NCBI GenBank assembly: GCA_025765615.1
Contig: JAIVFJ010000200.1
Coordinates: 54,294-118,293, forward strand
Direction: 5' to 3'
DNA: 64,000 bases
Origin: Zopfochytrium polystomum
Lineage: Eukaryota > Chytridiomycota > Chytridiomycetes > Chytridiales > Chytridiaceae
Part shown: positions 33,080-44,467 of the stretch, in pieces
Numbering within the stretch: the stretch's first letter is position 1
Layout: every line of letters starts with the position of its first letter
Position numbers and translations under genes: made by a program
The notes under the pieces: model-generated
What the model was told of the DNA's origin: nothing
Database searches by the model: none
What the model saw: the letters and a program-made list of their open reading frames with translations, nothing else

Positions 33080-35395
33080 CTACCGCCTGTAGCGGTCACC
33101 TCCGTCGCCCGCGCCGTCTCTGTACCGTCCGGCCCCATCTCTTTCGCCGTCCCGATACCGCCCAGGCTGTCCATCACCGTCATAGCGCCTGGACTGATCA
33201 TAGTATCTTCCGACAATATCTCTGTCTCCCGCACCTTCGCGCTCCGGCGGCGGGCCAAGCACACGGCTCTTGTCGCGCGGCGCGTATCCACCGCCCCCGC
33301 CGCCACCACCGCCAACACCGTCCTCGCGAGGGCCATAGTTGCGCCGAGAGGAGCGTTCGTCGTCCTCGTCGTAGCTACCCGCCGACGCCTTTGGCGGCGG
33401 TCGGCTGCGGTCGCGGGTCGCGGGTCGCGCGTTGCGGTCGTCGCCTCGCGAGCGGCCCGACCGGTCGTTGTAGTCGTCGCCCGGCGGGCGGCTGCGGTCC
33501 GGCCGCTCGCGCGGCGACGGCCGGTCGCCGTAGTCGTCGCCCGACGGCCGACTGCGCTGCGGCGCGTACCGAGCGCCGACCGCGCTTGCCGGGCTGTCCT
33601 CGCCGGCCCTGAGCGGCCGCCGCGAACCAGTGGAGCTGGCGCTGCGTGGAGACGTCACTGCCTGCTCGTCCCGGCCAACGTCTTCTCCGGCGGCGCCGGC
33701 CGCCGGGTCGTCCGCGACGCGGTCGTTGGCTTCGAGCCTCCTCATCGGTCGCGACGCAGATGGCGATCTAGGGTGCTGGTTGCGCTCGCTGGCCACCCTC
33801 CGCGCTTGGCCGCCGCCCCCGCCGCTGTTCGACCCTCCGTACCGCGACCCCTCACCGTCGCCTTCGCCGTCGCTGTCGCCGGCGGCCGACCTCGGCCCGC
33901 CGCTGCCGGACGTCGGGGTCTTGCGCGCCAGCTCCCGCTCCGTGATGATGCGCTGCCGCTCGGCCCACAGCTCAATGTTCCCGGCGCCTTCGGCGAGCGC
34001 GCCGCGGGGTTTCGTGGCGAATCCGTCGTCAGCGTCGTAGTCGTCGTCCCCGCCGCGGCCGGCGCCGACGCTGCGGCGCTCTTCAAAGTCCGCGTCGGGG
34101 TTGTTGAAATCATTAAGTAGCGGAACCGAGGGTTCTTGCGGCGGCGAGTAGGCACCTACAGGCTCCGGCGGCTGAGCCGGGGGTGGGGGAGGATAGTAGG
34201 GCGACGGACCAAACGGCGGTGTGGCCTGCGGAGGGCCGCCGTACATCCCAGGTACGTACGGAGGGTAGGGCATCGGTTGCATTCCAGAGGGTGGGCCGTA
34301 CAGCCCGCCGCTTCCCCATTGCGGTGGGACCGGCTGGATTGGGACCACAGGTGGGGCCATCCCGCCGTAGTACCCGACAGGCTGCGGAGGGGGAACCATT
34401 GCCATTTGCGGAGGAGGTATTGCAACCGCTGGTTGCATCTGCATAGGGGGCGGCTGCGGTGGTGGGTACCGCATTCCCGGAGGGGTCCGACCTCTGGGGG
34501 GTGGGGTCCTGCCCCTCTGAGGAGGATCGTCGTCCAGAGGGTACTTTTGGGGCTTCCTGTATCCCGCAGGCAGAGGGGCTGGACCTGACCCAGCACCGCT
34601 GCCAGCGGCCGCGCGCTCGATACCTCGTTCCGGTCGTGACTGTACCCTGTCGTAATTGTCAACTGAGCGGCCGCCGCCGCCGCCACTTGCGCCACCACTA
34701 GCCGCTGTTGAGGGTGCATTGCGTGCAACGGTAGCCATTCCCGTAACAGCCGCTCTCTCTTCGTCTCCGTAAATTCGCTCCCTGTGGAGTTGTGTAGTTG
34801 CCATACTGGGTGGACGGAGCCTCCTCTTTTCCCAATCCTCTTTTGGTTTGGCGTTGCGGGCTGCAGGCTGGTAATCGTCGTCGTTGCCCCGCGATCCTGC
34901 TGTGGCCGCCCGTCCGATGCCTTTGGCCGTTGCAGAGACGGCTTTTCCAGCTATTTTGCCCGTCGTCTTCACCGCGAAGCAGCAGAGCGACTTTACGCAG
35001 CAACATATGATTGATACGCCGCAACAAATAATGATCACAGCTCCGACGATGATTGCGATGACCTGATTGCAGGAATCAGAAAGCGGTCACCCTCACAAAA
35101 ATGCCGTTGAATGAGGACCCACCACAGGACTCTTGAGCTTGTCAATGAATGTCTGACCGCAATCCAAAGTAAACTTGCTGAATGAGCAGTCCGTCGCAGT
35201 TGAGGAGGCAGTGGTGGTGGTGTCCGTTGGGGTAGCATCTTGCCTTCGGACCAGATCGCTGACGGCAGAGGGTGCGGCGCTCACCGAAAAAGGCAAGGCA
35301 GCCAGCGCAAGAGCCACCGCGCAGAAAGCCCAACCGGCCAGTCTCTCGCGATGCAGCAGCATTTGACCCGTCTTGCCCATCTCACTCTCGCGCAA
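33080..35395 (-). CDS. Type I membrane protein with long proline/arginine-rich cytosolic tail
   Basis: Exons 35395-35123 and 35062-33080; 751 aa (736 if the Met at 35380 is used). A signal peptide (AGWAFCAVALALAALPFSVSA) leads to a short luminal part with VRRQD, a Kex2-like site, and two cysteines. One transmembrane helix (~91-112, VIAIIVGAVIIICCGVSIICC) is followed by a Cys cluster suited to palmitoylation. The cytosolic tail has a Pro/Gly/Tyr-rich segment (~250-400) and then Arg/Asp/Ser-rich sequence with RYRDG repeats at the end. No enzymatic domain seen. The architecture resembles fungal single-pass sensors or scaffolds (inference only). The + strand ORFs here are GC shadows. Confidence 0.72.
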
Positions 35396-35717
35396 GGTCC
35401 CCCTCGTGTCCTTTTTTCGCTTTCTTGGCGGGAGCTCGATCGATTAGATCGCTGTGCGTCAGTGTGCGTCAGACACTAGACAGGCGCTTGCAGAAGGCGA
35501 AGAGAGGGGACGGATGGTGGCTAGTTGAGGTTTGGGGGTTGGGTGGGAATCCGAGTGGGAGGGCGGGCGGGCGGCCTGGAAGCAGAGTGTGGATGGTGGC
35601 GGTTGTTGGTATTGGGCTCTGCGCCGCACGGCACACTCACCAGCTCCTCCCTGCCTCTCCAAATGAATTCCTTCTGGGGGTTGGTGAAGGGGTGTGTGCT
35701 GAACGCCCCGACCAAAG

Positions 35718-35779
<62 letters not shown>

Positions 35780-36012
35780 GAGCGAGGTAGGGAGACAAAG
35801 AGAGAGACAGTGATCGGCGACAGACGGACACATCGGCCGACAGATCATGGCAGGCCAGGAGGACGATTCTTCGACTTCTTCCTGTTATCTTTCGCTTCTA
35901 TCGCTTCGCCGCCCTCAAATGTTCTCCCCGCTTTGGACTAACAAGCGAAACTTTGTTCCAAGCGGATCCTTCGTCCACCTCTTCCCCCGCCCTTAAGGAC
36001 GCCCAGCACATT
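35396..36012. repeat. Intergenic region with (GACA)n microsatellite
   Basis: A GACA tetranucleotide repeat occupies 35717-35779 (about 15 units). The rest is the upstream region of the membrane protein (-) and the 3' side of the dienoyl-CoA reductase (-). No gene seen. Confidence 0.85.
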
Positions 36013-37826
36013 TCAAAGCCTCGCATCCCGCTTCCCGTATCGCTCTTTCTTCTTCTTCAGATCTTCCTCGTCCACACCGTCCAACGAATTGCCCGTCATC
36101 CATTGCCCGCCGTCAACCACAAGGATATGACCCGTTACGCTGAGAGAAAGAAAAAAAAAAAAAAAAAAAGAAAAGAAAAGGAAATTAGCCATGCAAACAA
36201 TCGATCTCGCGTGCACAGGTCGACGGAGTCGGTGTGGAGGTGTCCGCAAGTTTGAACTAAATGGCACTCTTACAATCGGCCCGATTCCGAGAAGAGAAAC
36301 ACGGTCGAGTGTTCAATGTCTCGAATGGTTCCTACGGGGAGTGTGAAGGATTTTTTCCAATTCAACAAGGTTTGAATTATTTTAGCAGAAGAAAAAAAAT
36401 AAGTTATTTACCAAAAGATTTAACAGGCACGGCGCGCAACGCCCTTTCTTGCATGTCGTCCACCATGAGTTTCGCAAATCCCATCGTGTCAGCGATCGGC
36501 TTTTTCGTAAAGACGGAGGAAAAATGAACATGAAACGAGCAGCAATTAGTTGACAACGAGGAGGAGAGTGATAAACCCCTAATTCTGCTTACGCCGGGAG
36601 CGATTCCGTTCACGCGGATTCCGTATTGACCCCATTCTTGCGCGAGCACCCTGGAGGGGTTGGAGGATGGACAAATTGATGAGACAAAGCGTGGTCCAAG
36701 GGCTTTCACCTTGTCAGTGCATCCTTCGGATAGGTTGGGATTGCGATAGAGTGTTAGGGCCAAGTATAAAATGAGTGCTGCAACGTACCACACCGGCCTT
36801 GGCCGCGCAAGCATGGGCCTAGATTGTTATGTTTTGGTCAGTTGAAGACTTGTTCCCAAACTTTGGCGTTCGAGGAAAGCGAACCATGAGCTGAGTTCCC
36901 GCGTATTGCAAAGTGGCGGTCACGTTAATGATGGAGCCTCGCGTCTCTTTCAGGTATGGCAGGGCCGCCTTGCAAGTGTGGAAGGTGCCGACCAAGTCAA
37001 TCTCAACAACGGTCTGAGAAGGCGAGTAGGAGAGAAAAACCAATCAGTCTTGACCTACTGAAAAAGCACCAGCTCGGAATGACTGACGCGAGAAGCAAAC
37101 AGTTTACCTTGAAAGCATTGGGAGAGAGCGCCTCGACGGGTGCCAGGAAGTTTCCTGCTGCGCCACATACTACAACGGGGTAAAAAGATCATTAGACGAT
37201 TGATCCACTAACTCGGCGAAAGGCGAATCCCGCAAGATCGACGATCGATTCCATACCGACGAAGTCGATGCGTCCGAACTTGTCGTACGTCTTTTTCATC
37301 GCCTCGGTGACCTGCTCGAACGATCGCACGTCTGTCTGGACGGGAAGGCATTCCGTTCCTGCCACGTTCAAAGAGATGAACCGACGAGTTACACCACACG
37401 CATACGCCCAACACAAAGGACTACACGGTTGCCCGTCCCTCCTCCTCCTCACTCCTCTCTCACTCTTACCAAACTTGCGCTTGATCTCCGCTGCAGTGTC
37501 GACCAGCTTGTCCAAAGACCTTCCAGCGACGGCAAACGTTCCCACCGTGCCGGGCGATGGCCTCCGCCATTCCGCGGCAGATGCCGGATCCGCCACCGGT
37601 GACGAAGGCGACTTTGCCCTTGAAGAGGGTCGGCTGGGTTGAGTGGGGCAGGCAGTAATCGCGGTGTGTAAGTGGTCGGTTTTCCAGTACGCTCCCCTCC
37701 CTGCTTCGGTCTTCTCTTCGGGGATATAGTCCGTTCCTTTCGACGCGCTCGGTACAGTGCGCGGCAACGACGCGCGGAGGCAAGCGAATGTGCGCACCGT
37801 GGACCGCATGGCGCACAAGCGGGCAA
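36013..37826 (-). CDS. SPS19: Peroxisomal 2,4-dienoyl-CoA reductase (SDR), PTS1 (ARL)
   Basis: Reduces 2,4-dienoyl-CoA with NADPH in breakdown of unsaturated fatty acids. Exons read back from the stop: 36139-36013, 36331-36274, 36499-36412, 36650-36593, 36723-36710 (14 nt), 36818-36789, 37013-36885, 37169-37108, 37358-37257, and a 5' exon ending at 37470. Signatures: [18 protein letters not shown] (cofactor loop), [35 protein letters not shown] with the catalytic Lys, [14 protein letters not shown], and [13 protein letters not shown]. The C-terminus DARL ends in a type 1 peroxisomal signal. One extra T near 37534-37536 (GTTTGCC) breaks the frame between RHGGNV and [10 protein letters not shown]. 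The N-terminus is unresolved: a frame from 37811 gives [12 protein letters not shown] then GAYWKTD, but it changes frame before FKGK. Either indel errors or damage. Confidence 0.8.
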
Positions 37827-39400
37827 CCCGACGGACCAACGGCCGACATCCGCGCCGGTTTGGGTGAGTCGCGCTACAACGTCCCGGCTTTGGCAGGCGA
37901 AACGGACTCGTGAAGGAAGAGGAGGAGAAGGAGGAGCCAGGTTGGGTCAACGGAGCGCTGCGCGAGCGCGGCAGCAACCGGCCGCCCCTGGGGCAGGCAG
38001 GCAGGCAGGCAGGCGGCATGATGACGCACGCACTAACCAGGAAGACGTCCAAGGTGGCCGCCTGGGTGGCGTATTGGGTCAGGCGAGGGTCGGTTTTCGG
38101 CATTTCTTCGTTTCCTTCGTCGAACCGAGATTTTTTCTCCCGATTTTCATTTCTCCGAAAGCTTGGCCCAGGCACACGGCCAAATAACTTCTTACGGAGA
38201 CTCAAGTTTCGACTGCTTCGCGGCTACTTCCACGAAGCAGAGCGGATAGAACTACTCTACTTCTGCAGCACTTAGTGATTGCTCTCGAATAACGAACAAC
38301 TCATTATGGCAAACGCAACTATTTTGTTTTCCGTTTGTCTGTTATGGGCGAAACACACATATGCACGAACACCACACACACACCGCACACCACAAAAAAC
38401 ACAACAGAATCACACTCTCGCGTCCCTCTGCCTGGCCAATTTAACTCAAAGAGTCGAAGAACTCAGGTCATTTTGTGTGAACAGAAGCTTCAAGTGAAGG
38501 AATCGCACAATGCCCACAGTCGATGAGATCGTTGCCCTGGACAATCCTAGGTTGCAAATTTGCACCTGTCGCCCACCGGCGCCAAAGATAATTTTACTCC
38601 GTCTGAATCTCATTCATTGACTCGACTCTTTAACAACCGTCAAAGATGGTATTTTGCTCACAGCATCCCACAGCGTTGAAACTTTAACATTGCTCGACCC
38701 TCTCGGGTTGCAGCATGCACTGGTGCAACTATTGGTATTGGGAGTGTCATGGCATCAGTTTACTTCAGTGTACTAAATTTCAAGTAGTTCATTCAGATGC
38801 TGCAACATCCTTGTGCTTTCGATTTGTGATTGGCACTGTTGCAGTGGGCGGCAAGCTCAATCGTTTTCGTGGACTCGAAGTCAAAAACAAAATGACGAGT
38901 CTCCATTCGTGTGACGAACTTGGACCGGGTGGGAAGGGTTATTAACTCAGGCCATACATTCAGCGACGGCCTCGTCGAGTCTTGACCGGCTGGTTGAAGT
39001 CTGCCTCCGTTTGTGTCCATCGCTCCCTTTTTCTCATTAACGAGCTCACGGGGAATGACTTCTAAGCCTAAGCCCTCCACTTTGCCTTAGCTGCCTTTCA
39101 TTTTTTTCCTTCACCGCGATAGCGGTCTCACGCCTTACAAACATGGGGCTGCCCTCAGCCTACCCGTTTGAGACGCCCTCTCCCGAGTGTGAAGCAGTTA
39201 GTGCTGTGACAGATTGCCCCCTTTCAAGAATAAGGAGGATGGTCATACGGACTGCAAGAAATCGGCCGCCGATTCTGCGACCGTTTGCGTACGCGGTGGT
39301 AGCCTCACTGATGCCATGGCGGTTTTGAGCAACAGGTACGGCACTCTCAACCCGCGCCAAAATGTCTCCTTCCGTTAACGAGATCAAGTTTTTTCGTTTT
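37827..39400. other. Gene-poor stretch
   Basis: Upstream region of the dienoyl-CoA reductase plus unassigned sequence. A short (GGCA)n run lies at 37995-38013. AT content is higher from 38.2 kb onward. Short frames only; nothing recognised. Confidence 0.45.
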
Positions 39401-39576
39401 CAAGTGGAGTGCGGTCGCAAGTAGGCACTAACTACCCACTTACGAGCTCGCCACTCCGGTCCTTCCACTGCCTGAACCGAACACGTCTTGCCCTCCCAAA
39501 TTCTTGTCTACTCCTTTCTTTGATTCGCCCGCACGCACTCCTGTTCCGATCTGCCCTCCGCTATTACCTGCCACTG

Positions 39577-40550
39577 TATGAATCACACGCTAGTGGCGCT
39601 CGCAAAGCAGCACGCGTGGGACCTGCGGGAGCAGCCGCTGCCGCAGCTCCGCTTGACCTAGATGACGAAACCACTGTCGCGCCACCGCAGCGGCCACCGC
39701 CACCGCCGCAGTCCGTCCGCGAAACTCAACCCCAGGCTTACCCACCCACTCTCCCAGGACTCTTCCGATACGGATGTTGCATGCGGGATGATCGACCGCA
39801 TCGCACCCAACTATGACGCCGCTTCCGACGGTGCTGCTCCACATACTCCTGCCCGCTCCACCCCATCCCGGCGTCGGCCGAACCACCACCAAAAGCCGCA
39901 CCCTGCGCTCCTGCCCCCCCTTCCCCCAACCAGCCGGATCACCACACTCATGGGCACTCACCTGCACCCTACCAGCCCTGCTTCCAGCTCCACTACGGCC
40001 ACTCACCATAGAGTCTTCGCCAAGTATGTTAAAGCCCATCGCGGTCTATCTGCTGCGCGTCACGGCGCCATTTGTGTTGTGTGGTAGGGAAGAACGATCA
40101 GTTTTCCATGGACAGGGACAAGATGGACGACCAGAACCGCTCTGGCGACGCCGTTGGTCATGCAGCACGCCGCCCTTGTCGAGACGACCTCTCAGCCACC
40201 AGTCGCAGCAGCCACCTGCAAAGCGGCCAAAGATGGGACAGGGCGTGGAGATGGAGAGGAGGCATTGCTTGCTGCGTTGTTGAACGAGTTTGTTGAGCGA
40301 TGGAAATTTAGCGTCGAGTATGTGTTAGGACATCCCAATAAGATTGATTCGGAGGAGGCTCGTCGTGAGTTTGCGGGGTAATGATTATGTGTGTGACCTT
40401 GTGAAGTATTATTTAATTATAGCGATGATTTCCCAAGTGTCGCAGACGTATAACACTTCCCGGAAAATCGTGACGAGCCCACTCAGCTCATCGGTGAAAG
40501 CGATGCACTTTCGCGAGATTCGACCTAGACACATGGGTAAGGCTACCTAA
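39577..40550 (+). CDS. Possible multi-exon gene of unknown function
   Basis: Weak candidate. Pro-rich frames at 39660-40050 (SQDSSDTDVACGMIDRIAP) are followed by a more protein-like segment at 40240-40377 (LLAALLNEFVERWKF, then VEYVLGHPNKIDSEEARREF). A GTAATG donor at about 40379 and an AG at about 40436 would join it to VSQTYNTSRKIVTSPLSS and a stop near 40550. I cannot resolve the earlier exons or find a family. The limits are approximate. Confidence 0.25.
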
Positions 40551-40628
40551 AGTTGTTTCTCAAAGAATAAGTAGGGAGGGGAGGGAGTTCTCCGAGAGTG
40601 ATTACATCTTTCTCAAAAGCTCCCCGCA

Positions 40629-40935
40629 TTATACGCCATCACGACCAACGAAGTCACTTGGAGCATCACGTGTCCTTGGGGTACCGGCCGGTTTTTTGCA
40701 GGCAGCAGGTGTAGAGTAGGTGCTCAATGGTGGAAGCGACCGGGTTCTTGCGCAAACATAATCGAAGAAAGCGTGTTCTGTGTACTGAATATTTTGGGTG
40801 ATCGTAATGCGGCACGAGCGACCCGCATGATTCCTCTGAACTTCGTCCCACGGCCGAAAACACGTGCAAGGCACAGCCGGTAAGTTGAGGTCCATTTGAC
40901 CCGGATAAATTGCATCCGACGATGTAAATGTGCAC
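40629..40935 (-). mobile_element. Possible decayed non-LTR retrotransposon fragment
   Basis: One minus-strand frame reads LRLCLRKNPVASTIEHLLYT followed by C. This resembles the zinc-knuckle end of many reverse transcriptase/RNase H ORFs (a Cys pair, then IEHLLxxC). Only one of the cysteines is clear and neighbouring frames are broken, so this is at best a remnant. Confidence 0.25.
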
Positions 40936-41312
40936 CAGAATCAGTTAGCCGCTCGAAACCAACAGCGCAGTCGGGGGATTACCCAGTTTCACCACTTCAA
41001 CGTACCGACCGCGGTCGCTGGCGAATCTGTCTTAATAGCATTATATATGACCTCAAACTCTTCGCAAGAATAACGGCACGCTCGATACGAAAGTTTGCAA
41101 AAGATGGCAATTACGATGAAGGACGATGAAAAGATTGAAGCAGAAGGCGGAGGGCCCAAAAAACCCCTGCGGGTTTGCTCAACTTGGACACATGTGTTGG
41201 CGGAAAGAGGGAACCAAAAAAGGGAAAGATGGAAAAGGAGAGGATACTCCGCCGTTCCCGAGACCACCTGACAACACCCCCGCCTGTCACGCGCTTATCA
41301 CCAACCCGATCT

Positions 41313-42548
41313 TCAAAAGTTGACGGGGCTCGGCTTTCCATACGGACCGTACCCTGTCGCAGTGCTGGACCCAGAGCTTCCGGTTCCGGGGGGGCTCGCG
41401 GGCACAGCGCCACCGGCGCCGCCGCCGCCGAACCCGCTGCTTGGAATAAAGGGCGGGGGCGACAGCGGCTGCTGCTGCGGCAGCTGCGGGGAGGTCTTAC
41501 TGACCGAAGTTGGCGGGTACGCAAAGTACCCGGAGTGCGACTTGACCGGGGTGCCCGGCACGGAGGCGGAGGAGGAGTAGTAGCCTGCCGCGTACGGCTG
41601 GAAGTTGGGGTCACCTGACGAGAAGCCTACGGCCGCGCCAGCGCGGGGAGCCGGGTCGTTGGCGGAAGCCGCCGGGTTCGAGTCCGTTGAGGAGACGGCC
41701 TGGACGAGGCAGATGCCGTTGAAGAGCATGAACGAGAGGAGGCACTGCTCGATGTAGATGGAGCTGACGACGTCCTGGTTCGAGATGTCCCAGAAGATGG
41801 CGGTGAGGAAGCCGAGGTAGAGGAGCAGCTCGTACGCGAGGTAGATCCAGTGGTTGTAGAAGGACCGCAGGCGACGGAAGCGTTCGCGGCTGAGCGGGTT
41901 GCGGTCGCCGAGGCGGATGAACTGGTAGTCGACGTACAGGCCGAAGAAGACGTAGTAGGAGGTGGCCACGAGGTTCGAGATGCGGTAGTAGTACTTGAAG
42001 GTGTCAGAGCTGCGCGCGTCGGCGGAGCTCCAGGCGGCGTTATAGTAGGAGAGAAAGTGGGCTGCGGCGACAAAGGCCGAGAGGAGGAGGTACACTCCGG
42101 TGAAGGTGAGGGCGGCGGGGGAGCTGACGAGGCCGCCGACGGCCCATCTGCTTCTGGCGGCTCTCGACGTCGAAGAGGATGAGTGGAACAGGCCCGTGAC
42201 TGCCTGGAAGCGGATGAAGGTGACGTGGACGGTGACGACCGAGTGTGCCCGCTTCAGGATGGAGATGGTGACGACAGCCCGGCTGAACCACCAGATTGTT
42301 TGGTCGGCTATCCAAGCGGAGAGGGTGACGAGCATGAGCATGTCGACGACGAGCGACACCGAGGTCGAGACCAGGACGGCGCCCTGCAGGAAAGAGCCTC
42401 TGTAGGAAGCGGCGACCGAGTTGATGATGTTGACGCCGGTCATGAAAGACGGGCCGGACGTGATGACGCCGGCCACACGGTTGAGAATCAGCAGCTGCGA
42501 GCTCGATGAAGCTGCGGCGGCGGCTGCAGCAGCTGCGACGGCGGCCAT
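41313..42548 (-). CDS. Seven-helix membrane protein, unknown family
   Basis: Intronless, 411 aa from the ATG at 42548; an in-frame upstream ATG at 42854 would add low-complexity His/Thr sequence and is rejected. The N-terminus has a long Ala run. Seven hydrophobic segments follow, including VLVSTSVSLVVDMLMLVTLS, ALTFTGVYLLLSAFVAAAHF, NLVATSYYVFFGLYVDYQFI, YLAYELLLYLGFLTAIFW and CLLSFMLFNGICLVQAV. The C-terminal ~130 residues are Pro/Gly/Ser-rich and likely cytosolic. Topology resembles fungal GPCR-like or Rta1/Pth11-type proteins, but I recognise no family signature, and it shows no evident sequence similarity to the 7TM array at 8-13 kb. Confidence 0.7.
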   Translation of the reverse strand: MAAVAAAAAAAAASSSSQLLILNRVAGVITSGPSFMTGVNIINSVAASYRGSFLQGAVLVSTSVSLVVDMLMLVTLSAWIADQTIWWFSRAVVTISILKRAHSVVTVHVTFIRFQAVTGLFHSSSSTSRAARSRWAVGGLVSSPAALTFTGVYLLLSAFVAAAHFLSYYNAAWSSADARSSDTFKYYYRISNLVATSYYVFFGLYVDYQFIRLGDRNPLSRERFRRLRSFYNHWIYLAYELLLYLGFLTAIFWDISNQDVVSSIYIEQCLLSFMLFNGICLVQAVSSTDSNPAASANDPAPRAGAAVGFSSGDPNFQPYAAGYYSSSASVPGTPVKSHSGYFAYPPTSVSKTSPQLPQQQPLSPPPFIPSSGFGGGGAGGAVPASPPGTGSSGSSTATGYGPYGKPSPVNF

Positions 42549-42607
42549 AAGTGAGCGAGCGTGAGGCGTGAAGTGGCGGACTAGTAGGGTACGGGGGAGA
42601 ATGTGAG

Positions 42608-42649
<42 letters not shown>

Positions 42650-44467
42650 TGTGAGTGAGAGAGCGAGAGAGAGAATTGGACTCTCTCTCGCTTTGTCTGT
42701 CTCTCTTTGTCTTTTTTGACTCCTTTTGCTTCGGAAGGGACCTCCGGTCAGTCTGCGCGTGCTCTGTTCCCCCACGTAATCTCGGATTTTGGGAGGGGAC
42801 GACTCGCACTCGGGACGGCCGGCCACAAACGAACCAATCAATCACCGCCGTCAATAGGCGAGGCAGTTGGTTAGTTAGTTAGTTGGTTCAGTTCGACTTG
42901 CAATGCAATCACGCGCCTGCATGTTTTCTCTTATGCATTTCCACATTTCCCACGCCGATGAGTTTTCTTTGAAGGCCGTTCCCCAATTCTGTGATGAAGA
43001 GGGCGCGTCGCGCGTTGGTTGATAGATTGCATATCGAGAACGAGAAAGAGAGAGAGAGAGAGAGAGCGTGGGAGAGAAAGAGAGAGAGGGAGACAGAAAG
43101 AGAGAGACAGACACAGAGAGCAAGAGTGTGGGCCTTGTATGTGCATCTGTGCCTGCGTGTGAGTGAACAAGTTGACTCAGTAAGACTTCAGCTGCCAACC
43201 CAAAGCCAACGTGTCACGGCTGAGAAGGAACCCTTCACGGAAATGCTTCACTTGAAAAGACAACGTCAGGGCCGGGTACCACACAACTCGCGGGCTACTT
43301 TTTGGATGCGCTTCGATCAATCAAGCGTGCGCGCCAGCGTCTTGAGTCGTTGGCGCAATCTGGGGGAATTTGGTGAAGAGGACAGCCGTCATACTGGCAG
43401 CTGCTGTTGGGGACACGCAAGCAAAATACTCTGTCTAAAGGTAGAAAGGTAAGAAGGGGGGACCTTGACAGTTCGGAAAGGGTATAGCGCACAGAGCCAA
43501 TCTGTATTCCGCTCTACAAAAATGCCAACGACTCTCATGGTTCGATTGCGCCGGTTCGTAAGCCTAGCAGAAGGTTGTTAGCACTATCTGGTGACAAGTG
43601 CAAAATTAGCGGCAGCAGATCAGGGCCGGGAGGTTCGAGCGCGCGTTCTTTACGCCGCAGCGCGGTTACACAGGAGCTGACTGTTCTGTGAGCAGCAAAG
43701 AGCGACAGCTCGTGTTGTTGAGTTGTCGAGCTGAGTGGTGGTCGTGTACGGTAGGCGCGGCCGATTTAGCGCGATACGAGCAGTGTGTGGGAGAGCGTCT
43801 GCGTGGCATGTGGTGTGCGCGAGTTTTTTGCAGTACCTTGCCGCTGGGGAAAAAAAGAAAAAATTAAAAAAAAAAGTTTTCGCCGACAAAGGTTTGGGGG
43901 CAGCCTTGCTTCTTGCTCCTTCCCATCTGCCGCACTGCCCACGTTCACAGCGATCTGGATATATCAAGACCGGATCTCGCCGTAGCGTGACGATTACTGC
44001 CGACGACAATACCCGATCGTTCGATGGCGGTTTGACGGATCGTCACTGGCGTTATCACAGCAGCCGTCAGATAGGCCACCGTGACTCAGCCACGTGCCTC
44101 CGCTGTGCGCCGCCGATGCCTTCTGCCCCACACATCGCCAACAACTTTTTTTGCCGACACACAGCCATCAGTGCCGCTGCCACGGGTCACTTACGTCGCA
44201 TTTGCTGCAAAGGGAGTTCAATCACCTTCTTAATCCGTCTGAATGCAGTTAAACTCAGACTCTGTCAACGCCTTGGCGACACTCCTGTACCTTTCTGTGC
44301 TCCAATAACCAGTTGCAGAACTGAGTCCATATTAAATTTCAGCACTAACAGTCCTACTCACTCATCTTCTCCAAATCCCTGCCCCTCCCTTCTCTCTCTC
44401 ATTTTCCTTCGCCACTGGTCTAATACCCACTTGTTTTCACAGGACATCAAAAGTTCTACTGAAAGCC
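42549..44467. other. Intergenic region with GT and GA microsatellites
   Basis: A (GT)n run lies at 42611-42645 and a GA-rich tract at 43044-43122. The rest (43.2-44.4 kb) has only short frames. Base composition becomes more AT-rich toward 44.3 kb, where the NLR-like gene begins. No gene supported. Confidence 0.55.

Noticed and set aside
33010..33612. Plus-strand frames across the proline/arginine-rich membrane protein
   Set aside because: Arg/Pro/Ala composition typical of antisense GC-rich frames; the minus frame has signal peptide, TM helix and a consistent intron.
35717..35779. CRISPR-like array
   Set aside because: Units are 4 bp with no spacers: a GACA microsatellite.
42549..42854. Upstream in-frame ATG extension of the 41-42 kb membrane protein
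   Set aside because: Adds only microsatellite-coded His/Thr/Ser sequence; the ATG at 42548 precedes the conserved-looking part.
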